From NCBI GenBank assembly GCA_008508345.1, contig QNGE01000837.1, positions 124,001 through 188,000 on the forward strand: a DNA stretch of 64,000 bases. The letters are read 5' to 3'. This document shows, piece after piece, positions 1 through 12,100 of the stretch. The first letter of the stretch is position 1, and each line of letters begins with the position of its first letter. The position numbers were made by a program, and so were the translations under genes. The DNA is from Paragonimus westermani (taxonomy: Eukaryota > Platyhelminthes > Trematoda > Plagiorchiida > Troglotrematidae). The notes beneath the pieces are model-generated. The model worked only from the letters and a program-made list of their open reading frames with translations, ran no database searches and had not been told where the DNA came from.

Positions 1-2827
1 TAGCTTACTTGTTGTGCATATCTGCCTGAACGTTGTTTTACTGCTTCGGTGTTTGCTGCCAATAGAACTGAACTCCAGCAGCCTTGCTAAAGTTTCATTT
101 TTAATCTCTTGTTCATTACATCCATTGACAGTGTGACACACTTTTCTCTCGAGCACAGGACAAAAACCATATAAACGCGTTCAGTAATCTATTCAAGGAA
201 TATCGCCATGGTACAGAAGTACTAGTAGACAATCCAGTCTGTTTATAAACAGTGGTCTGAAGTCATCTGACAAGAAATTACTTTGTGAAGCTTAGTAACC
301 GATTGTCAGTAGTTTTTTAGTGTGTGACCTAAAATGGTTCTTCAACTGACTTTACTAGCCTTGCCAAACGTTTGCTCTGTTCGTGTTAAAATGACCACAG
401 TGTTGAATGAAACAGCCTCTGTAATGTCTCACCGTTACTCATTTTCATCGACACGCTCGAGGTACTGTTGTACCTTTGGTTCGAGAGATTTTGCCGTCGG
501 TTCCTCGATTGGACTATCTTTAAATCTAACTTTTGTTCCTCTAGAGAACACCTCGTTCGTCCCACTTGTTTCCCCGTGAGCAGAACATGGTAGAACCTTT
601 GGTGGATAAAAATGTAGGTCGTGCATCATTAGCCCGTGTTGACTTTCATATTGCGAGGACACGAATCGCTTAGTGAAGGCTGTTGAGGCACGTGGATTGT
701 TCATTCACACGTCTGTTGTTGTGATCAGTGTACTCAACCATCCATTGGACCGTAGAGCGATCACACAACTGACGGATGTAGCACGTCAGTGGACGAACAA
801 GTGTTGATATCATGTGAACGACTTACCGGTCCACAGGAAAAGGCCGCGTCGGTCCCAACCAGCTGATGGCTTGATGCTTCCTGTTTTGCATTGACCAAGA
901 GAAAATTGTCATGACCAGGTTTAACATGTGCGCTTGGTTGCACGATTGCAACTAATCAGCGCGGGAGTCATTTGCCAACTAGTAGCACATTCGGCTAAGA
1001 CAGAGCACGGGTATTTCTATCCATAGTTCACACTAGAACGGCCAACTGCCTATATTCGGCTTTACCCCAACTTTCGATTCATATAATATTTTTGTTTTGG
1101 AGATTAAACGTCTGCCTTTTCTTTTCGACTTTTCTTGTTTACACAAAATCCCACACCTTCACCGATTTTGGCACAAGTCATGAGTTGATCGAATGCCAGT
1201 TGTCTCTGAATGTGTTGATCTCCCACCACCGAACCACACAGACGATTATATATGACCCGGATTGAAACGGTACGGAACGAAAATCGTGGCGCCGAATAGG
1301 CGTGTACTTGAGAGTGATAAAAACAGCACAACAGCAGTCGACTTTGTTCTATCTAGATGAGTGACTCCTCAGATCCTGAGAGTCACACATATTCGTTCTT
1401 CAGTCTGGTTGGTTGACACTAAGATGGTGCTGCAGATAGTTGAGCAGACAACCCGACAGCAGCTTCTGTACAAGAAATCAGACTTTAGGAGCGATGACCA
1501 TTATCAGCCAATCTTAGACCCTACTGGCAACTGTATGACATTGTCTTACCAAGTATGTCTCAAATGTAGTTGGGTGAAAATTTAACGTGCAAAAACGCAC
1601 TTATGCAATGGTCAGGCACTCATAATGATCGTACTCAGTACCGCCTCGGGTTTAGTAGGCGATACGCTTCCTCATTCTGTCATCTAACTTTCATTTTTAT
1701 CGGTGAATGTGTGATCGGAAATATTGCGAGTGCTTATGAGCTCATAAATAAGATTATACAGAAGTGCCCATTCATTTGAGTGCTTTGTAATTCGCTCGTT
1801 CGGAACTCCCGTTTCCCGACAGCGTATGTTTTGAGACAGGTCATATCCGAACAGCAAATGCTTCCACTTTGACGGTAAGTTCTGTCATAATAGACAGGGC
1901 ACGGTGATCGGTCCACTCACATATCAGATTGTTTTGAATGATTCAAGACAAACCATATTGCCATTTGTATTCCCCACGTCTCCTTCACGATCGGCGAGCA
2001 CATAATATCATTGAAGAACGGGTCACTAATAGTTACACTTATGACAAACAAAATAGGCAAATACGGGATAAAATTCTGGATGGAGACACACCAAAACGAG
2101 GGTTGTATACGGATTATTGCTGTATTCAGGTGCACAAGGGCAGAACAAGCGAAATGACTAGCCATTGTGGTAGACCTGGTGTTTTCTCCTGTTCAAGGTA
2201 TATTTGATAATGTTATGGTTGATGGTTTTTCTACCAGTCCTCCCTTAGCATGAGTGGTAATCAAACGGCAAACAGCACAAATGAGGTTGCCGCTTTCAAA
2301 CTTGCATGGGGTGGGAAGCGAAGCAAAAAACAGAACCTCTTGAACACTACGGAAGCTTTCTCTGTTGGTGGTCAACTTTTTAACAAAATGTCTGGTAAAG
2401 AAAGAGAACTTTGTTGCTCCGCCTCCAATATCATTTGCAGCTTACAAACATTTAGTCGACCGAAAGGAAAAACGTAGCACTGTTTTGTTCTGCAACGGAA
2501 CCAAGTGTGCGGCAGATATTGCTGACAACGTGATTCGGATGTGAAGCAGTCGTAGCGTATCTGGACAGAAGACTCTTTATATACCTGACGTTTTTAATTT
2601 TTATCGCGTGCCTTTGCTATAGAGAGTCACGGAGTTGTAAGTTTGGTTGGAAGTAATTTATACTGGGTCCAATAATATAGTCGTATCTGTACTTCAGAAG
2701 AATAAATACTTCACCATTGTCTTACGTGTACCACCCTCGTCAGAAGGAAAACAGGACAACGATGCCTAACATTTGGATATCAAAATGAAACCGACCTCAC
2801 TGGCTGATTAAGGCCCACCAATATTGC
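1..2827. other. No recognisable gene (5' flank)
   Basis: No conserved domain was recognised on either strand. The longest frames are a minus-strand 89-codon frame (435-704) and 75-codon frames near 1.1-1.6 kb and 2.3 kb. They have no visible motif, signal peptide or membrane segment. The minus-strand frames between 0.4 and 1.3 kb could be fragments of one decayed coding region because several lie on the same strand, but they cannot be joined convincingly. Confidence 0.4.
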
Positions 2828-3529
2828 CTATCTCAGTGCTGTTGTGAACCAGCTTCCTGAGGTTGCTGCTGGAAAGGTACGTCTAAGTGACCGGGGCATG
2901 CACCGGTTGAACTGATCTGTCACAGCATCCCCTTCAAGTGAGAGTTTTAAAAACAAGGCTTTTTGTTCACTGGTGGGCATTACTTCATACAGGGTTCCGG
3001 CTTTTATAGTTGAGGTGGTGAATGGCTCCGAATAACCGTTTTCTATCAATAGGTTTCAAACCATCTTCAGTTCAGTCCGACAAATCTTTTTCACTTTAGT
3101 TACCAGAAATTAAGGTGGACATTTTTGTTCCATGCGTACACTTCTCCTGAAGTCGGTGTACTGACCTGTCCGCGTAGGTTTACTACACATTGCCCTACTC
3201 AGCTTACTGTCTAGGCATGTGATCAGTCTGGCACACAAGAAATCGAGCTCACCGTTGGATTCCTCTTCTGAGCTGAACTGCGATGAAGCGTGCACCGCAG
3301 TGAAACCCTGAAGGACGGTTGTTAATTCATGTTGTGACTGTGTAACAAGTATATCGTCTACATATCGCCGGTGCACATGAAGACTCTGGGTGAAAAATTG
3401 CAGTGGGGGTTCCACTTTTCCCACGAATACGACGCAACGCAGTTTCATGTCCAGTAATGGCAACAGAACGATCTGTCTGACAAAAGTTAGGGCTTTACTT
3501 GGATTGGATCCAGTGACACATGGTGACAT
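2828..3529 (-). mobile_element. Penelope-like element reverse transcriptase, decayed fragment
   Basis: The minus strand encodes the palm and thumb part of a Penelope-like reverse transcriptase. The catalytic motif RRYVDDILV lies at about 3370-3344 (YVDD at 3364-3353). It is followed by a block with GELDFL, like the FLDV block after motif C in PLEs. After stops at 3110-3112 and near 3058 the same frame continues with LIENGYSEP and a stretch resembling the ALIKRRLxxALKRTxxxA block of the PLE copy at 57.4 kb, which has LIENGYPQR at the equivalent place. Because the frame is kept across both stops, this is one element and not chance ORFs. RT motifs upstream of YVDD are unclear, perhaps through a frameshift near 3500. 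The GIY-YIG endonuclease expected downstream is absent, so the fragment is truncated at both ends and cannot be functional. Confidence 0.8.
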
Positions 3530-3619
3530 GCTATGCGAATTCTCGGGAGTTTTGTTAGAGACAACTGAAACCGCTTATGCAAATTGGTTATGCCGATTTT
3601 CCGTCGCTTAAAATTTCCT

Positions 3620-6204
3620 ATATACAAGCCAAAACAAGCTTTTGCTGGGATGATTCCGAGGCGGTCACGTCATTTGAGCTGATAATTAGCTCACTTGACA
3701 CCCACTTTGGGAAACGTTTGAATAGAGATTCACGTTTCACCCACCAACATTTAGGCCAACCGAACCCAACGAACCTCTATGGACGTGCTTTTTGAATGAG
3801 CCCTGATAACAATCCGTTGCCAAACTTTCCAGAATGTTGCACACGATCCTCTACGAACCAACCCGTGTGATTGTGAGACGAACCTTCAGTGAAACTATAC
3901 GCTCAATGAAATAATACATGCTGTCATTGTGTTTATGTCTGTGTGTGTCACTTGATCAACTGTGTTATCTTGGTAAATGTACAAAGTTAACCACACGAAG
4001 TGCTTGTAACCGCGCAACAAATTCTTGTCCGGTGCAGTGCATTATTCCTTTGGGAGAAAATGCTCTAATTAGTATGGCCTATGAATTCTGCATTTGAATC
4101 ATAGATGTCAACTAATTCGGGTTTGTAGCGATGTTTCACAGTGGCACATCCAATGATTTCATGCAATTATTTCAGTCAACGGGTTACATTATTTTTGCGA
4201 TTACATACGATAGAGAGAGATTGAAATCGTCTGTGCATCCCTCCTTACATTAATCAGAGACGGAATTATGTTGGAAGGCTCGCAGACGTACACGAAACAG
4301 GATAGAACAACTGTGGTTTATGGAATGTGAACATACTGAAGCAGCGTAATGGCACAGTCAACAATACAAGAACGTTGAACAACGAAGGAAAACGACTAGA
4401 CAGACAAACAGACCTACATATCTGGTGACTCGTCGATTTGCGAAATGATTTAGAGATGGTTAATTGCAGTGTTGAGCAAAGCACTGTTTCGAAGCTGACA
4501 TATTACTGTCATTAATATATGTATAGATATTACTATGTAATGTTGCAGTCCATATTGTTCCGTACTTGGATAGCGCTATGATATGTGCCCACCCATTTTA
4601 TAATCAACCATATAAAACTACATTTTCTCTGCTGGTAATAGATAAGGCATCGATATCCTTTTCTTAAGCATTTTGTTAACAGCTTGAGTTGGTTCTGTGT
4701 TGAAGTTTGGAGTAACAATGTTAGTTCGATTCTCCTGTTACGGGTTCACTTGTACGGCTAGAATTTCAACCGGTAAAAGGAAAGGATGGGAACACCACCG
4801 CTCATTTAACGAGACACGAAAAGTAGACCACAGGGGTACTGAATACAGCAAACAATTACCACACACAGCATTCAATAAATCACACGGGACGACCGTATAC
4901 GGTATTCGTGGCAATAGAACGAGTCACGCTGTGACGATGTCAGCAGGCAAACGAGGGGAAAATGTCCAAATGGTCATGAAAAATACAGTTTAGTGAACTA
5001 GCTGGTTTACATTTTTTTCACCATCAGAATAGGTACACCACAGCCATACCACAATTTTTCAGGTGAACCATTAAGGAGATAAACTGAAAACTGGTGATCA
5101 ATGAGGTCAGCCCAATCAGTAACCAGTTGAAATCAAGTGCCCGCTTGTTGAATCATGCAGGCGTCCGATGACACAGGTGCAGTCTGATTGGCTACTTGAC
5201 ATAGTATGGATGAATCCATCCGACACTGAATCTGCCTTAAGCAGTGTTGTATACGCGTCAAGGCCGCCTGTGTGCCCCACACTCATGCCAAGGCTCGAAC
5301 TGTGATCTGATTGGTCGACGGCCGACGGCTAACTCGACCATGCACCTTAGAATGGTTTTTAGATGAAACCCGATTGTGAATGACCCGAATGCTTGTAAAT
5401 GCGACAATACACTATGCGCTTCTACTGAGTCACTTGTTCTCACTACCGTTGTTATTGTCCGTAAGGCATGTAGTGGATGGGGCTCGAATACAGATACAAC
5501 AAACAGTATGGACGGAAATTTTCCAGTTTCACTTCAAACCGCAGACCTTCGATTCCAACTGAAGGTTTGTATTGTGTCGCAGATGGTGATAGCCCCGAAA
5601 CCGGATCAATCGGATCTGCGCCGCTTGTTTTACCTGCCTCGTTAGGAGGCATACCTCTTCACAATTAGTGGGAACACGTTTCAGAAGTCTACGTCGAGAA
5701 CGGCAGATTTTTCTACATCCACTTTAGCAAATAAACATACAATGACCTGTTTTGCACTTGAATATCACTTAGGAAATTTTTAACAGTACAAATGAAAGTT
5801 ATGTAAAGTGAACATCACCGACGGCTGATCGCAACTGACGCATTCCCAGTCGAACCCTTCCGAACAAAACCACTAGACTCGAGTTTCGTTCTCATTAGAA
5901 CTCGTCATTGGTGCATGGCTTTGTCATGACCGGGATTAGCTGTCGTGAGAAAACCATATTGCCCACTGTGCCACTGACCGCAATTTGGCACGACTGAATC
6001 ATCATGAGTGAACGCTAAACCAGAGTTGTGCTTCTCCTCGGAAGCAGCCGACCGGAAAAGCTATGGGAATGTGAGAGGTTCGATCAATTTTGGGTTAAGT
6101 TCAATTCACATGAAAGACCAAAATCCACTAATACCCAACAGAAGTGATAATTAGTGAGTTAAACTTCTCAAGGGAGGTAAGAAAAGCAACCGGCTTTTTG
6201 ATAA
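3620..6204. other. No recognisable gene
   Basis: The longest frames are 98 codons (4697-4993, plus; basic, no motif) and 89 codons (5376-5645, plus). Around 5.2-5.65 kb both strands have overlapping open frames of 60-90 codons and the local base composition is less AT-rich, which would fit an uncharacterised dispersed repeat. There is no second copy in this window to prove it. Confidence 0.35.
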
Positions 6205-6275
6205 ACAGATTGGGAATAACACGACTTTACGAGCAAGTTGTAATACTCTTCGTTTCAACCACCTCGGGTGGCCTT
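6205..6275 (-). mobile_element. PLE 5'-end fragment, inverted copy
   Basis: This 71-bp stretch is the reverse complement, with a few changes, of 17832-17902. It includes the hairpin GGCCACC-CGA-GGTGGTT followed by GAAAC that forms helix II and the GAAA core of the hammerhead-like fold there. The CTGANGA half of the core is missing because the copy ends at the hairpin, so this copy cannot fold a hammerhead. It lies head-to-head with the plus-oriented PLE piece starting at 6287. The assignment to a PLE rests on that neighbour and on the known presence of hammerheads in PLE terminal repeats. Confidence 0.6.
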
Positions 6276-6286
6276 GGAGGTCTCGG

Positions 6287-6790
6287 GTGTTATTTCCAAT
6301 CTGTTTAGCAATAACATGTTAAAAACGACGCCCAAACTGTTCAACTTCATCCGTACTAAATTTGGTGCGGATATCTTACAACCAACCGGTTTTCTCTCTC
6401 AATTTCGCCTTCCCAAGGTTGTAGGCAAGCGTTTAAAAATTGTTATGAACAACCCTTTCTCACTACTACACAGGTGTTTCACCTGCAACGTCTGCGACAG
6501 TGTTAACGTGACCTGAGCTGCCCAACCGCTGCGATCGTTGTGGAGTTGCTGGGACAGATTTTCAGGAAAGTAGATCAGTCTTCTCCAGCATTTTTAATCA
6601 AACAGTGCAGAAAAATACATTCGATTGCACTTTGGCCCTCTTCAGAGCCTACTGTCAGTGCATATCCTCGCCATAACCAGTGTTTGGACTCATGTCAAAG
6701 TTTTTACAGGGTATTCGTATTGGTGACTGGGCCACTCATATCGTAAGAGACATGACCATGTCACCAAAGCTAAACACTGACATATATTCA
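6287..6790 (+). mobile_element. PLE 5' end, probable N-terminal ORF fragment
   Basis: Positions 6287-6382 match 17885-17980 over about 96 bp with only scattered differences, which proves a dispersed repeat. The frame beginning near 6268 reads NNMLKTTPKLFNFIRTKFG and continues with basic and hydrophobic residues to a TGA at 6514-6516. The same frame stays interpretable beyond it, with further stops. A basic region with KFGxDIL and a later FLxxC-like stretch would suit the poorly conserved N-terminus of PLE proteins upstream of the RT, but this is weaker than the RT and GIY-YIG calls elsewhere. The homology and its position after the hammerhead-like repeat are what support a PLE 5' region. Confidence 0.5.
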
Positions 6791-8770
6791 CTTATGATCA
6801 GTGTTCGTTGAAAGCTTCTTCAAGCTGAACAAATAAGCCGGACACATCAGGAGTCACATTTGCATTCAGTGATGCACGATGATGCATTACTCTTCTTAAA
6901 GAGATAATGCAACTTGTCGTTACAGGCTGTGAGTTCACAATTTGGTACATGGGGAAGAAAAGTACATGTACGTAGCTTCTTATTCTTCTGTTGTCGAGGA
7001 ATGGTTGCGTTGTGGACAGTTCGCAGATGTAAATAAAGCAAATGAAGGTAAACAAAAATGCATGAAGAATGTTATCGGACTATAACTATTTCAGCAACAA
7101 ACAGAGAAATTCACGTCAAATATGCACATTTACTGACCTGTGGAAGGGAGCTATTTGAGTGACTGGGATGTCAGTAGATAAGAATTTCTCGTGAGTATGT
7201 AAGGACTGGGTGGAATTTTAAGTATCCTTATTAATTCATCGTCACCCACACGGCTGAGCAATGTGTTCCAGTATGAAAAGTCCCCACCTATGAAACGGTT
7301 GTGTTTACAAAGTAAGTTTCTCATTATGTAATCCAATCCCAGCACATCAATATTTAGGCTTTCATCTCTATTTTGGCATCAATCCAAAATTTTTATATGC
7401 GCGTTATAACTTCTCGTTCCACCTAGGAATATCGTCTGCTATTCGGTCGCTCAAAATACAACAGTTCTGAGTGGCAGACGGCGTTATTACTGGCGGCGCA
7501 AACACTTGGCAGAATGGAACACCAAACAAGAATTCTACACCAATAACTACGTAAACATTGAAGGTCCGGAAATTCGAATAATTGTGGAATGAGCGGTACA
7601 GGCAGACAGGAAGAGTTTTTTGCTGTCAGTTGGCATGCGAGCACTTCCAAAAGATTATTGACCCCCTAGATGACCCTGGAATAAATAGCAGCAAGATGAA
7701 TGGGAACCACTTCTAGCCACATAACTCAACTTGTGGATATACGTGTGTTTCTTGCTTATCGACCGCACTTCCGATCCTGTATTTCAGCCTGCCAAATATT
7801 CGGTAGACTCCTATATTTTCGTGGCAACACAGCCTTCATAGTGTAATTATATACGGTCATTCTATAACATCGACAATACAACTCAACAACAATACACTCA
7901 AACAAAGCTCAATCAACTTGAGGCAATTATGCTTGTAAATGAACGGTTAGTTCTGACGGGTTGGGCTGATTTCACCACAGATTAATACAAACTGGAAGTC
8001 CTAGCTGGTGTTATTTGCTCGAATACAAGATCCTTTTAGTTTATAGTTGTTGCGATATTAGTAGTGCCTCCCAACTGGATTAGTTCAACTTTGTTTACTG
8101 CTTCATTAGCTTGTTTGTTTCAATATGCAAGCCGCCTTTTGTACGCAGCCACAACGATTCACAAACAATTATGCCGAAGTAACTTGTGCAACAACAAGTT
8201 GGTACTTCTCTACCACTTTGTTGGTAAATAAAGATGAACAAGCGAGAAGTCTGCCTAGCAGTACACTCACCCTGCTCTTCATTGCGACCGATTTGCTTCA
8301 CACTTGGAGAGGACATTAGGTATAAGCAAAAACAGTTATTATGTCATTTTGAAGCATGCGGTTAAAGTCGACAGTGTGGATGGATTTGACGAAGTCACTG
8401 GTCTTAGCTGACAAGTGAAGTACTACGATAAAAAATGACTGAATTTTCGCATCTTGTTGAACTGATTGTGTAAGGCGCAAAGGAGTGGAGGAGTCCAAGG
8501 GGGGCCTTACGACGAAAATCTGGAACTGCAATAAAAACGACAAGCATGAATCGGAGGTTCAGTAAGTCATGTACGTTCAAAAACCGAGATGACATGATTC
8601 CCATGACTGAAAGCTGAAGAGGCATGCACACTGAACTTAATTCCTGTCAAACCGATGCCAGATTACGTCGAAAATGAAATAAGTGAATTAGCTTGTATTT
8701 AACCCATTTTTGCAAGTTTGCTGTGATTTGATGAAGACAGACGAGTACAGAACATCCATCTCAATTAAGC
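6791..8770. other. No recognisable gene
   Basis: Only short frames under 90 codons, on both strands and overlapping, without motifs. No repeat shared with the rest of the window was seen. Confidence 0.35.
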
Positions 8771-8782
8771 GATTACTTACTT
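8771..8782 (+). repeat. 12-bp direct repeat, possible target-site duplication (left)
   Basis: GATTACTTACTT occurs here and again at 9169-9180. The two copies bracket the inverted SINE pair and the gap, as expected of a target-site duplication made by retrotransposition. The left copy overlaps the start of the inverted arm by two bases. Confidence 0.5.
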
Positions 8783-8836
8783 TCAAGTTGACCATCACTC
8801 ACATTTGATCGCAGCGTTCGCATTCAGATAGACTTT
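8781..8836 (-). mobile_element. SINE 3' end, minus-oriented copy (left inverted arm)
   Basis: This 56-bp segment is the reverse complement of 9084-9139 with a single mismatch (55 of 56). It is therefore the 3' portion of the same SINE in the opposite orientation, running directly into the assembly gap. Its tRNA-like head and any hammerhead would lie in the unsequenced gap. Confidence 0.75.
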
Positions 8837-8982
8837 NNNNNNNNNNNNNNNNNNNNNNNNNNNNNNNNNNNNNNNNNNNNNNNNNNNNNNNNNNNNNNNN
8901 NNNNNNNNNNNNNNNNNNNNNNNNNNNNNNNNNNNNNNNNNNNNNNNNNNNNNNNNNNNNNNNNNNNNNNNNNNNNNNNNNN
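8837..8982. other. Assembly gap (146 N)
   Basis: Run of N. It sits exactly inside an inverted repeat, a common cause of assembly failure, so the length may not be real. The heads of both flanking SINE copies should be here. Confidence 0.95.
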
Positions 8983-9168
8983 CGGAGTTCAAATCCCGGC
9001 CGTGGCAAGGATATGCACTACTGACGAGCTCTAATGAGAGCGAAACTCAAGTCTAGTGCTTCTTTTGGAAAGAGGCTGGCTGGAAAGTCTATCTGAATGC
9101 GAACGCTGCGATCAAATGTGAGTGTTGGTCAACTTGAAAATAAATCAAATCCCCGACTACTCATCAGT
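8983..9168 (+). mobile_element. tRNA-derived SINE with hammerhead ribozyme
   Basis: The sequence leaves the gap with a pol III B box, GTTCAAATC (8987-8995, consensus GWTCRANNC), followed by a tRNA-like 3' end. A complete hammerhead ribozyme follows at 9015-9059, then a body shared in inverted form with 8781-8836, then a short A-rich tail up to the direct repeat at 9169. A box and 5' tRNA half are lost in the gap. A small repeat with a pol III promoter plus a hammerhead is the architecture known for the Smalpha repeats of schistosomes; that this is a relative is inference. Confidence 0.7.
9015..9059 (+). ncRNA. Hammerhead ribozyme (type I), intact core
   Basis: All conserved elements are present in order. 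Helix I 5' strand GCACTA (9015-9020); core CTGACGA (9021-9027, consensus CUGANGA); helix II GCTCT-AATG-AGAGC (9028-9041, five perfect pairs, 4-nt loop); GAAA (9042-9045); a very short helix III, ACT-CA-AGT or two pairs with a 4-nt loop; the cleavage triplet GTC (9051-9053); and helix I 3' strand TAGTGC (9054-9059), perfectly complementary to GCACTA. Predicted cleavage is after C9053. A minimal helix III is typical of hammerheads in metazoan retroelements. No core position is mutated, so this copy should be able to self-cleave if transcribed. Confidence 0.88.
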
Positions 9169-9180
9169 GATTACTTACTT
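9169..9180 (+). repeat. 12-bp direct repeat, possible target-site duplication (right)
   Basis: Second copy of GATTACTTACTT, matching 8771-8782. Confidence 0.5.
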
Positions 9181-12100
9181 GCCACGGAAACTTGGTCAGA
9201 TTAGCAAGACAGCCGATAAAAATGTTAGTTACATGATGAAATTCTTCGTTCTAAGTATCGTGATTGACTTGGTCAGGTTTTCGTTTCTTTGGATTTCTCA
9301 ACCTTGAAAAACATGAGCCGGCCACATCTAGAACGTGAGTGGGGTAAGTGGAATTAATTCTATTCGTGTACATTTAATTCTAACAACGAAGCTCCTTTGT
9401 AGAATTCTTTATAGCACTGTCAGTATTACTGACATCAAAACTGCTTACACTGTAGCTGTAAGATTCATAATTTAACACAACTTGTCATGCAGTCCACCAT
9501 CACCTGAATGACATCAGCTCCATTGAAGAAGCCTACCGCTCAGCACTTTCTTGTATTAACTCTGAAGATTTTCGAATGTCACGCTGCTTATATAGGCGGA
9601 AAAAACAGCCTGCAGTAACTCACATGACCAAACATGATAGGTGTTAGGCCGGTGACTTGTACACTGACCAAACAATGTCTGAAATGAGGCAGAATTTTTG
9701 AATATACAATTTGCCAACGCCAGCACTAGCTGGACATCATTGGCATGTCATTCGTCGCTGAGCCGTAGTTCTGCCGACTGCAAATTTAGCAGCAGGCACA
9801 AAGTAAATTTCCTTTTTCGGAAGAAGTTTGACTGTGGGCTGATGATCGTCTAGCGAACTGATACGTCACCTTATCCACATAGAGTTCACTGCTGTATAAA
9901 GTCGCATGTTGCAGCGTGTACCTGAAAGGATGCAGTGAATTGTTCACGGGATTCACGGTGCCTAGTAAACTTTCCCGAGTATACTTTTCACACTACGGTG
10001 TGAAGGAGGTTCGGTTTTAAATAAGAATTGGGTGTCTTTAATGAGCTCCAGTTGTTTGGGTAAAAGTAAGATACCGGTCACGCAGACGGTGAGGATTCCC
10101 ACGTTTTCCTTAAAAGTTTCACTACAAGTTACACGTAGAGTAACTGCAATTCACTTTGTTTAATCCATTAGTGTTAATCTTTTACTTGCCATTTCATGCA
10201 CCATTTGGGACTCACCGCTCAATTAACTTCTTGGCAGTTAGGTTTTTAACCACACTTCCTTTTACACTAACACACATGCGGTGGCTCCACAGTACGAAAC
10301 TACTTCTTAGATTGCCTCCAATCAACTAATTTCTTCTGCGTATCCAACTAGTGATCAGATTATTATGCACATATTAAGAAATGTATTTGTTAAATTGCGG
10401 TTGACCTGCATTGTCAGAATAAAGTCTGCCACAAAATTAGGTTAGGTCTAAAACGTATCCTCCATAGAGCTAAGTTTGAGCTTGTAAAACCCAATAGTAT
10501 CAAACAAGAATTTCAATCTTAACAGGGTACATAGAAGCTCAAACAAACGAGATATGAACTTCAGTTTCTATGCGCAATTAAAAGCTGCTAATTTATGACC
10601 GCTCATTATTTAAACACTATAACCAGAAATTATAAGGTATTGATCTATTACCAGCTGAGGGTTGTAAATAATGTTAAAATCAGTAGTTTGCGCTACTTCA
10701 CAGCTCCTTTGCAATGTCAAATCGGTTTTTAAAATGTACTGGGAGATTGCATTGCTCTATATTGTAAAATGAATCAGTAGGGCATATTTTCCCTTTCCAA
10801 CAAATTTCAGTTTTCATTAATGGTGAACTTAACCAAAAGGTCACTACAAAACTTTGTTCATTATTACCGATAGAGGACGTGTTGTGGCGAATAATGCCAG
10901 TTACAAGATCGACAATTTTTGGAAACAAACAGAAAATGACCTAAGCGTCTAAATGACGGGCGCCTTAATTTATGCCTCTTCTTACTTAATCAGGTCTAAT
11001 CGTATGACCACGGGTACTATTAAATACTTCAGGTTGTAATGAGGATGAGTACGACAAGTTTACGTAGCAGATGTCAATGACCACTTGGTCACATCATACA
11101 CCGAATGCATATGGTAGTGTTGGTTCACGATGTTTCACACAACTTACCATGAAAATTAATAAAAGCTCTGTTTCTATTAATATCGGGTTCCTTGGGGACA
11201 GCCGCTTATTTCTTCACACCTTCACAACATTTGTTGAAGTAGAATGTATAGAAAACAATAGGCATTATTAACGAAAACACCCGGTAACTACTGATAATTA
11301 CCTACGAGTCACTACCTGTAAAAATCAAATTAAGTAGTCCTTCGAACAATGTGAACCATTACAATATCTCCTGCGCTACGCATATCGGTAATGAAGTAGG
11401 CGACTTGCAACGTTGTTGGCACTTCGTCAAATGTATTCCATTCATATGTAAAGTGCATCTGCACAACCACCGACACACCAATCGAGTTTCGAAAACGAAC
11501 TGAAATAAGAAGACACCATAGGTTTCGTTACCTTCGACAAAATCTACTGCTTCTCTGCAGCAGGCAGAGAAAATGCTGACAATGACAGAGTATCTCACGG
11601 CGACCAAATAATTTTGAAATAATTTGTGAAACTCACAGGCTTCTGCTAGCACATTAGCATCCATTTACAATGGGAGAAGCAAAGTTGTCTTGGTTCTCAA
11701 CGTCAACCTTTTCCGGAACAACAAATCGTTTTAAACCAACCTACAGCTTGTTTGGTCAAAAATCCCGCGAACTGCGGCGACAGCAAATACTGGCCGGTTG
11801 ACAAATGGGGTCAGGTGAGGACGTTAGAAATGAGGTCGGGTTAGGGTCCTTTCTGACAAATACCACCATATTTCTTAATTAATCAGTAGTTCTTTTTTGG
11901 TAAGGATCAACAGTCATTATGAATGCTTGTGCATTTCTGCACATGAATTTGATTTCGTTTTTCATGTTTTCTTAACATTCAGCTAGCTTGCATATCAAAT
12001 CTCACCTTATTGCAGCTAATGGGTCAGTAGGAATACAAATTCTCGATGTACGAAACAATATCTAAAGAGGAACTTAAGCAACGACATGGCTAGGCTTAAT

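Noticed and set aside
4710..4745. B-box-like GTTCGATTC with a weak A-box-like word upstream
   Set aside because: No stems of a tRNA and the A-box match is poor; likely chance.
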